Shown: piece after piece, positions 54,211-60,534 of the stretch
Numbering within the stretch: position 1 is the stretch's first letter
Layout: each line of letters begins with the position of its first letter
Made by a program: the position numbers and the translations under genes
NCBI RefSeq assembly: GCF_002835995.1
Contig: NZ_PJBZ01000046.1
Coordinates: 1-60,534 of the forward strand
Origin: Psychromonas sp. Urea-02u-13
GTDB taxonomy: Bacteria > Pseudomonadota > Gammaproteobacteria > Enterobacterales > Psychromonadaceae
Direction: 5' to 3'
Length of the DNA: 60,534 bases
The notes under the pieces: generated by a model
What the model saw: the letters and a program-made list of their open reading frames with translations, nothing else
Told to the model about the DNA's origin: nothing
The model's database searches: none

Positions 54211-55887
54211 TTATTTAACCGGTTTTAAGTCTAACACTTGAAGTAGACGCTCAGCGATGCCAGCGTGACTAGATGGACGTCCTTGAGGGTTCTTCTCATT
54301 CCACCAACCAGTGAAGCGACTAGTATTGTATTGGAAGTTATTTAAACCAGACATTACAGGAATTGTAACTTGATCTTCAGCAATGATTGCTTGGATCTGG
54401 TTAGCAATTTTAACTTGCTCAGCTTTATCAGCGGTTTTATAAAAACCATTTAATAAAGAGTCAACTTTCTCACTTTTCCAATGGTGCATTGCAAAACGTG
54501 GCGATGCAGATGTTTGGTATTTAGAGTTGTAAGCACTGTCCCAGTATTTATGCGGGTCAGAACCGTGGAAGTAGTTTGTGTAAGCTACATCGTAAGTCGC
54601 ATCTTGCATCGCTTTGTTGTAAACAGCGAAATCAGGAGTACGTGCTTTAGCTTGGATACCCACTTCTTCTAGGTTTTCAACAGCTAGTTGCACAGAGTTG
54701 TTGAAATCAGACCAGCCGTTTGGCGATTGAATTTCAAGAACAAACGATTTACCAGATGGAGTATCAACAAAACCATCATCATTTACGTCTTTGAAGCCAG
54801 CTTTAGCAAGAAGTGCTTTAGCGCCTTCAACATTGTAAGTATTGAATTTTTTGTATTTGTTATGAACTGCTTCATCAGACCAAGACTCAAATGCGTAACC
54901 AAGACCAGATGCGAAATCATTTGTTACACCAGCACCGTAAAATGCGATATCAATGATTGTTTGACGGTCAATAGACATAGAGAATGCACGACGGAAGTCA
55001 ACGTTAGTTAACGCTTCGTTTTTCGCTGCATCAGGGTTTTTATGGTTAACAACAAATGCCTGAGTACCAGCAGCACTCAACCAGTATTTATGGTTAGGGT
55101 TCTTAGAAGCGTAAGTTTTATCAATATCTGGAATGAAAGATGAAGCCCAATCAATTTCAGAGTTCATTGCTTTAGCAAGGAATTGATCGTTGTTAGCAAT
55201 TTGCGGAACACGAAGACAATCAACATCTAGATTAGCAGCGTCCCAGTAAGTTGCTTCAGTACATTGAACATACAATGTAGGAGTAAACGTTTCAATTGCA
55301 GTAAACGGACCAGTACCCACTGGGTTTTCATTCAAAAACTCATCAGGTTTGTCAACTTTTGACCAGATATGTTGTGGAACAACAGGTACCTTAACGATAT
55401 CGTAAGGTGCGTTTGAATTTGGCTCTGATAATGTAAATTCAACTTTGTATTCGTTGATTTTTTTAACAGCAGTAACAACTTTGTTAGCACCCGAGAAATC
55501 TAGACTTGGCGTAGCTTTAACCAGGTCGAACGTGTAAACAACATCATCAGCAGTGAATTTTTCGCCGTCAGACCATTTAACACCTTCACGGATATCAAAT
55601 GTAACAGACATAAGGTCTTTAGACATTTCAAAACCAGTTGCTAGACGAAATACCGGCGTGTTGCCTTTCATTTCGTTAAATACAACTAATGGCTCATAAA
55701 TAAAGTCAGATGTTGTATGTAAGTTAGTCGATGCTAAGAACGGGTTAAAGTTACGAATTAACGTTGGGAGCTCTTTAGGGTGAAAAACTAGTTCACTTTT
55801 TTCAGCAAATGCAACTTGAGGAGCTAATGCAGTAGATACTGCTACTACTAGCGCTGTGATTTTCGTTTTTTTAAAATTGGCAAACAT
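54211..55887 (-). CDS. Periplasmic chitooligosaccharide-binding protein (CBP-like)
   Basis: This 558-residue family 5 solute-binding protein (VC0620 counterpart) has a signal peptide (MFANFKKTKITALVVAVSTA, cleavage after FA). The DppA/OppA-like fold is evident from KSELVFHPKELPTLIRNFNP, LVVFNEMKGN, VTFDIREGVKWSDGEKFTAD and NVDFRRAFSMSIDRQTIID. In Vibrio the equivalent both delivers oligomers to the transporter and holds the ChiS sensor inactive in the absence of chitin. Position opposite chiS supports the same role here. GAGG precedes the ATG. Confidence 0.95.
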   Translation of the reverse strand: MFANFKKTKITALVVAVSTALAPQVAFAEKSELVFHPKELPTLIRNFNPFLASTNLHTTSDFIYEPLVVFNEMKGNTPVFRLATGFEMSKDLMSVTFDIREGVKWSDGEKFTADDVVYTFDLVKATPSLDFSGANKVVTAVKKINEYKVEFTLSEPNSNAPYDIVKVPVVPQHIWSKVDKPDEFLNENPVGTGPFTAIETFTPTLYVQCTEATYWDAANLDVDCLRVPQIANNDQFLAKAMNSEIDWASSFIPDIDKTYASKNPNHKYWLSAAGTQAFVVNHKNPDAAKNEALTNVDFRRAFSMSIDRQTIIDIAFYGAGVTNDFASGLGYAFESWSDEAVHNKYKKFNTYNVEGAKALLAKAGFKDVNDDGFVDTPSGKSFVLEIQSPNGWSDFNNSVQLAVENLEEVGIQAKARTPDFAVYNKAMQDATYDVAYTNYFHGSDPHKYWDSAYNSKYQTSASPRFAMHHWKSEKVDSLLNGFYKTADKAEQVKIANQIQAIIAEDQVTIPVMSGLNNFQYNTSRFTGWWNEKNPQGRPSSHAGIAERLLQVLDLKPVK

Positions 55888-56560
55888 TTAGTAATCCTCA
55901 CTATTATTCTAACAATTAATTATTATACGTATTTACATTCATTATCTACGAATCGCCCTCATTCTTGAGTAAATTCATACCAACAAATTCGATTAAAAAC
56001 CTACACATTTAATATCTAAAAACATTTTCGTGAACGGCTTATGGCGACTAGAAAACTACACTCATAGAAAAGAGTCAACAGCACCTTACGTAAAAAACGT
56101 CAAAACTAAAGAAATATCCGTGCAAAACGTCAAAATAAAGATTAAGCACATTTAACCTTGGCTTCATTTTTTTGCGATGGATCACCATGTCTATTAAAAG
56201 TAAAACACTTCCAAACAATGAAAACAAAACCACAAAGCCCTTTAAATAGGGACTCTTTAACGTTCAAACAGTCAACTTTTATTGGGCACTGTAATATATT
56301 GAAATTTATTACGTTAGTTTTGCCGATTCGTTGTGACACTACTCGCACTTTATTAAAGAGATAATTCAAAAACGTTAATTTACTAAAATAAGGGGCTAAT
56401 TCATGGTAAATTACAGCCTAAATAAAAGGCAAAAAAACGCGATAAAGACCCTCTTAAAGGCGAATTTTAAATGTTATTTATTAGTTTCAAATAAAAGCAG
56501 TCGCACTTGAAACTGAGCGCTATTTTTATCTTTTCTCATTAAATACGTGGTTTATCTAAA
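55888..56560. promoter_or_regulatory. CBP-chiS divergent regulatory region
   Basis: About 670 bp separate the binding-protein and sensor genes. It holds the direct repeat AAAACGTCAAAA (separate entry). A 75-codon minus-strand and a 68-codon plus-strand frame overlap at 56142-56369; neither has a convincing start and they look like chance frames. Confidence 0.6.
56094..56141. promoter_or_regulatory. Direct repeat, candidate ChiS-binding sites
   Basis: AAAACGTCAAAACTAAAGA (56094-56112) recurs as AAAACGTCAAAATAAAGA (56124-56141). Starts are 30 bp apart, about three DNA turns, so a protein could bind both on one face. It lies about 210-250 bp upstream of the binding-protein start. ChiS of Vibrio binds DNA at this promoter; these sites are a guess. 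Confidence 0.5.
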
Positions 56561-59500
56561 ATGCATAAGAAACAACATAATAAAAAACTTAAAAATACAG
56601 TTATGATGGCCTTTCTTGCTTTGAGCATTATTCCCCTGACCCTTATTTCTTTGTTCTTCCTTTATACGCAAAGCCAAGACTTAGCCGAACAGAGTAAAAC
56701 CCAGCTGATTGCACTTCGCGATAATCAGCAATTACAAATCCAAAACTACTTTAAGAGTCAAGAATCACAAGTGAGAAGCTTTGCACGTTCAGAGCTAGGT
56801 ATTTCAAGTGGCGGGCGTTTTTCAGGGTTAACATCCGCTTTTGAACATTTAGGAATAGATGAAGAGCAAGCCCGACTGCATGCACAAAAACGCTACATAC
56901 AGGGCAGTGGCGATAAAAGAAACAATGTAATACACAGTGACTCACCAAACTACAATGGCAGTGAACGTTATCGTTTAATCCATAAACGCTACCATTATCG
57001 TTTCACAGACATACTCACTAACTCTGACTTTGACGACATATTATTAGTGACCCGATCCGGTACGGTTGTTTACTCGACAAAGAAAAACGCAGAGTACGGG
57101 ACCAACCTGATAACCGGCAAGTTTCAAAATAGCTCACTGGCGAATATATTTAGACGTATTGTGAAATTGGCTAAAACGAATGATGGTAAGTCTATTCCGG
57201 TTATTTTCTCTGACTTTAGCGAACAAGAAAACAAACAAATAGCCTGGTTTGCAGCCCCTGTTACCGAGCGTGGCTTCCAACATAGTTTTGTTTTCTTCAA
57301 ATTAGAGAACAGTCAATTAACTCACTTATTACAAAATTCTAATATTGGTGATATGGAAACATTATTAACCAACGATCAATCTATCTCGCGCATTAAACTT
57401 GCCCCCGGTGAAAAACTGAATATAAGAGAAGCCAGTATTAAACAAGCAGTCAATGGTTTTACCTCTGTTGATAGTTTTCGTAATGATAAAGGCGAAAGCA
57501 TTTTAGCCGCATTTACCCCGATTAATGTACAAGGTAAAACCTGGGCGCTTGCGATTGAGTTACCAGAAAAATCCGCTTATGCAAGAATTAGGCAACTTGA
57601 AAGTATCTTCCTGCTTACCCTACTCTTTGCATTAAGCATGGTTGTCATTGCTTCGCATTATCTGTCTAATTCTATTACTGCACCTATTTTGAATTTAGCC
57701 TGGATAGCAGAACGAATAGCAGCCGGCGATCTCAATCAGCGAGTCAGTGGTACGGAGCGTAATGACGAGATTGGTCGATTAGCAATTAGCTTTGCACGTA
57801 TGAAACGTTCAGTCAGAGAAAAGCTATTATTAATCAATGAACAAAAGGAAGAGCTGGAAACCAACCTGACATTGATTCAGCAGCAAAATAATGACTTACA
57901 ACTTACTGACAAACTAAAAGATGAATTCTTAGCAACAACCTCACATGAATTGCGCACACCTTTACATGGCATGTTAGGCATTACGGAAACACTAAGATCC
58001 GGGGCTTATGGCTCATTAACCCCTGAGCAGCAATACCAACTTGAAGTGATTAATAACAGTGGTCATCGTTTAGCACATCTTGTTGATGACCTTCTGGATT
58101 ACCATAAAATGCGTTATGGAAACCTGTACATTAACAAGAATGCCGTCGACCTTTCCTCTGCAGTCCATCTTGTTTTAGAACTCTCAAAGCATCTTCTTGA
58201 TAACAAGCCGCTGCGTATTCTTAACCAGATACCCGACGACCTTCCCTTGGTGATCGCCGATGAACAACGTCTTGAGCAGGTATTATATAACCTCATTGGT
58301 AATGCGATTAAATATACCGTTGAGGGGAAGATCATTATCTGCTCAAAAATATTTGATGATAAAATTCAAGTGCAAGTTATCGATACCGGCCATGGGATTG
58401 ATGCAGCCCAACTTGACCAGATATTTGAACCACTAAGCCAAGCCACCGTTGATAGCCCTTATTATCGTCAGGGTGCCGGCCTTGGTTTATCGATTAGCCG
58501 CCAATTAATCGAATTAATGGGTGGTAATTTATATGTCAGTAGTCAGCAACATATTGGTACTACTTTTAGCTTTACCCTGCCTATCGCTTCGGAAATTGAG
58601 AGCCAAGAAAATAGCTTTGCTCATACTCAACATTTTCAGGCCCCTATTCCTTATCAGCAGGTCAATATTACAGCGGACTCTTTGCCAACCAACCCAGACG
58701 CGCCTTTATTAATTGTCGCAGATGATGAGGCGGTGAATTTACAAGTGTTGATGAGTTTCTTACGTTTAGAGGGTTATCGCGTCAAAACAGCGATGAATGG
58801 TCAGGAAACATTAGAGTTATTAGCAGAAGAGCAACCAGCCCTTATATTGCTTGATGTGATGATGCCAGGCATGAGTGGTTATGAAGTGTGCCAAGCGATT
58901 CGTAAAAATCATGATAGTGAAACATTACCCATTATTATGTTAACGGCGCTTAGCCAAAGTAAAGATAGAGTGCGTGGTTTTGAAGTGGGCGCTAACGATT
59001 ACGTGAGTAAACCTTTTAACCAAAAAGAGATATCAGCACGTGTCACAGCGCATCTACAAGCCACAAAAACACAAACATTGAGCAGTCAAAACAGTCAGCT
59101 TCAACATACCTTACAAGAACATGAACTCGTTGAAGCTTGTTTGCTGGAAACTCAAGCACATCTATTTACGCTACTTGAACATAGCCCTGATGCCATTTTG
59201 TGTATTCGTTTCGATGAAAAAATTAGTTTTGCTAACCATAATGCTGGGAAATTATTTAAACGTAGCCCCCAACAGCTACAGCATTACAACCTTGAAGACA
59301 TTGTGATAAAACGCAGCTTAAAACTACAAGATAATCACCTCAATGAATTAGATATTTATATTGAAGGCAAAGTAACCAGCATGGCGGCATCAATCATTCT
59401 CTTACCTAAGCAGTCAGGGTTACATTCGTTAATGATTTTTTGCACCGATAATAATTATGATGCACGGCGTATTAATAACCTTGAAAGTGCCGTTGATGCG

Positions 59501-59920
59501 TTATCAAGTTATGCCTTTGATGGTAATAGTGAACAGTTGCAAACCCTGAAAGAACTGGGTGGAGAATTCACCCGACTGGTTGATAAGGCCGAAGGTAAAG
59601 GCAGTGATAAAAAACACCTCAAGCGTGAATTACTGGTTGATGTAATGACCCAAACATTACATTACTGGGAAAATGAAAGTGGTAAATCAAAATTTGAGTT
59701 AGCGGAAAACAGTCAATTATGGAAAGTTTATTTAGACAGAAGTACGCTACAGACACGTACTCTGGATAAGTACTTACACCTTGAGACTTTGCCTAAAACC
59801 CCCCGCTGGCGCACGGTATTGAGTACCATCGATTATGTACTGGAACATTGTGATAGCGATACTAAGCAACGCGAGAAAATTGAGAAGCTACGTTTACAAT
59901 TGCAAAAGTTATTAGCTTAA
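56561..59920 (+). CDS. ChiS-like hybrid sensor kinase, chitin-responsive regulator
   Basis: This 1119-residue inner-membrane protein is the counterpart of Vibrio ChiS. Order: TM1 (about 14-36), periplasmic sensor (about 40-345), TM2 (about 347-370), HAMP (WIAERIAAGDLNQRVSGTER), a coiled linker, and HisKA with phospho-acceptor His462 in TTSHELRTPLHGM. HATPase follows (VLYNLIGNAIKYT, GAGLGLSISRQLIELMGG), then a receiver with Asp765 (LLDVMMPGMSGYE, Lys in VSKPF). A PAS-like region (about 870-980) and a C-terminal helical segment follow, where ChiS of Vibrio has its DNA-binding domain. It probably activates the chitin operon directly. Confidence 0.95.
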   Translation: MHKKQHNKKLKNTVMMAFLALSIIPLTLISLFFLYTQSQDLAEQSKTQLIALRDNQQLQIQNYFKSQESQVRSFARSELGISSGGRFSGLTSAFEHLGIDEEQARLHAQKRYIQGSGDKRNNVIHSDSPNYNGSERYRLIHKRYHYRFTDILTNSDFDDILLVTRSGTVVYSTKKNAEYGTNLITGKFQNSSLANIFRRIVKLAKTNDGKSIPVIFSDFSEQENKQIAWFAAPVTERGFQHSFVFFKLENSQLTHLLQNSNIGDMETLLTNDQSISRIKLAPGEKLNIREASIKQAVNGFTSVDSFRNDKGESILAAFTPINVQGKTWALAIELPEKSAYARIRQLESIFLLTLLFALSMVVIASHYLSNSITAPILNLAWIAERIAAGDLNQRVSGTERNDEIGRLAISFARMKRSVREKLLLINEQKEELETNLTLIQQQNNDLQLTDKLKDEFLATTSHELRTPLHGMLGITETLRSGAYGSLTPEQQYQLEVINNSGHRLAHLVDDLLDYHKMRYGNLYINKNAVDLSSAVHLVLELSKHLLDNKPLRILNQIPDDLPLVIADEQRLEQVLYNLIGNAIKYTVEGKIIICSKIFDDKIQVQVIDTGHGIDAAQLDQIFEPLSQATVDSPYYRQGAGLGLSISRQLIELMGGNLYVSSQQHIGTTFSFTLPIASEIESQENSFAHTQHFQAPIPYQQVNITADSLPTNPDAPLLIVADDEAVNLQVLMSFLRLEGYRVKTAMNGQETLELLAEEQPALILLDVMMPGMSGYEVCQAIRKNHDSETLPIIMLTALSQSKDRVRGFEVGANDYVSKPFNQKEISARVTAHLQATKTQTLSSQNSQLQHTLQEHELVEACLLETQAHLFTLLEHSPDAILCIRFDEKISFANHNAGKLFKRSPQQLQHYNLEDIVIKRSLKLQDNHLNELDIYIEGKVTSMAASIILLPKQSGLHSLMIFCTDNNYDARRINNLESAVDALSSYAFDGNSEQLQTLKELGGEFTRLVDKAEGKGSDKKHLKRELLVDVMTQTLHYWENESGKSKFELAENSQLWKVYLDRSTLQTRTLDKYLHLETLPKTPRWRTVLSTIDYVLEHCDSDTKQREKIEKLRLQLQKLLA

Positions 59921-60459
59921 TCTAATAACGCTAAATAATGTGCCCAATCAAATAGATAACCAGGGTCATTTTTACGCCCTGGTGCAATTCCACTATGACC
60001 TATTATTCGTTGCTTTGTCAGTTTTGGATAATAGCTGATAAGTTGTTGGCTGAGTTCGGCGAGTGCCAGGTATTGTCCCTGCGTATAAGCCGACTTATCC
60101 GTCCCTTCTAGCTCAATGCCAATAGAGTAATCATTACACGCCTCAACACCATCAAAGCTTGAAACACCAGCATGCCATGCACGATGATCAAAAGGCACAT
60201 ATTGCTCAACCAAGCCATCTCGACGAATCACACAATGCGCTGACACCTCAAGCCCCTGTAAGTCGCTAAAGCTTTGATGTTCATGACAATCTAAACAGCC
60301 CGTGAATAGCTGCTCAATCTGTTTTCCACCATAAACCCCTTCCGGTAAACTAATACAGTGAATCACTAGCAAGCTCACTTCTAGGCCTACTGGACGCTCA
60401 TTAAAATAGGGCGAACAAATTTGCTTTGCTTGTTTATAAATACCTGTTCTTTTTATCAA
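59917..60459 (-). CDS. 1,6-anhydro-N-acetylmuramoyl-L-alanine amidase AmpD
   Basis: This 180-residue cytoplasmic zinc amidase cleaves recycled muropeptides between anhydroMurNAc and the stem peptide. Zinc ligands are His34 (LLVIHCIS), His155 (IGHSGIAPGR) and Asp165 (KNDPGYLFDW). The start is TTG at 60459 because AAGGAG lies six bases upstream. Its stop codon shares the TTAA (59917-59920) with the chiS stop on the other strand. The gene is unrelated in function to chitin import but uses a similar amino-sugar pathway. Confidence 0.96.
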   Translation of the reverse strand: MIKRTGIYKQAKQICSPYFNERPVGLEVSLLVIHCISLPEGVYGGKQIEQLFTGCLDCHEHQSFSDLQGLEVSAHCVIRRDGLVEQYVPFDHRAWHAGVSSFDGVEACNDYSIGIELEGTDKSAYTQGQYLALAELSQQLISYYPKLTKQRIIGHSGIAPGRKNDPGYLFDWAHYLALLD

Positions 60460-60478
60460 CTAAGACTCCTTAATGCAT

Positions 60479-60534
60479 GTTAGCTGTTAGCTGTTAGCTG
60501 TTAGCTGTTAGCTGTTAGCTGTTAGCTGTTAGCT
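60479..60534. repeat. GTTAGCT heptamer microsatellite, 8 copies to the window end
   Basis: Eight perfect copies of GTTAGCT run to the last base, so the true length is unknown. It lies just upstream of ampD (20 bp before its TTG start). Confidence 0.98.

Overview
The window looks like chromosomal DNA from a marine, cold-water type gammaproteobacterium close to Psychromonas or the Vibrionaceae. This is inferred from AT-rich coding, the complete Vibrio-type chitin catabolic cluster ending in a ChiS-like sensor kinase, and the ribose (rbs) and ldhA genes. No rRNA, tRNA, CRISPR array or complete insertion sequence was found.

Region 1 (1-9650) is accessory DNA. It holds a secreted protein of unknown function whose end was altered by a 92-bp tandem duplication, an IS66 transposase remnant, and an unusual run of cassette-like modules. 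In these modules different cargo (a serine beta-lactamase-like hydrolase, a lipoprotein plus SH3 protein pair, and perhaps a HipBA toxin-antitoxin pair) lies between conserved flanks. The flanks are hairpins with changed but still complementary arms, a 165-bp leader repeat that is almost identical in two copies, and a shared terminator/end module. HipBA has its own fourfold operator array with a 50-bp period. A lipase-like lipoprotein gene broken by a frameshift follows.

Region 2 (9650-18400) holds a very large SNF2-family helicase, tcdA (tRNA t6A dehydratase), an orphan receiver-domain protein, a membrane-anchored coiled-coil protein and a frameshifted GGDEF-like sensor whose catalytic motif is degenerate (GGEGF).

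Region 3 (18400-26300) is ribose use: rbsD-A-C-B-K-R on the minus strand and transaldolase talB running divergently. A perfect 26-bp palindrome of LacI/RbsR type lies between them, so import, phosphorylation and entry to the pentose phosphate pathway are probably co-regulated.

Region 4 (26300-29400) holds a PIN-like orphan protein and about 2 kb of non-coding, highly structured repeats in the order A-B-B-A-B-B'. The B unit folds on paper into a three-way junction and then two more hairpins. A divergent relative lies inverted at 2245-2302.

Region 5 (29400-41000) holds a small membrane protein, a YeiH-family transporter, a large secreted multidomain GH18 chitinase, a secreted metzincin-like protease with a partner lipoprotein, a LacI-family regulator, ldhA and a DUF2799-like lipoprotein.

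Region 6 (41000-60534) is the chitin oligosaccharide locus, all on the minus strand: periplasmic binding protein, two permeases, two ATPases, a GH9 glucosaminidase-like enzyme, GlcNAc kinase, GH20 hexosaminidase, GH94 chitobiose phosphorylase and a phosphohexomutase. The ChiS-type hybrid sensor kinase is divergent, and ampD overlaps it at the stop codons. The secreted chitinase makes oligomers, the ABC system imports them, and cytoplasmic phosphorolysis, hydrolysis and phosphorylation feed amino-sugar catabolism. The window ends inside a GTTAGCT heptamer microsatellite.

Three genes (2658-3675, 8357-9309, 16907-18311) are each broken by one base in a short homopolymer. This could be real decay or sequencing error.
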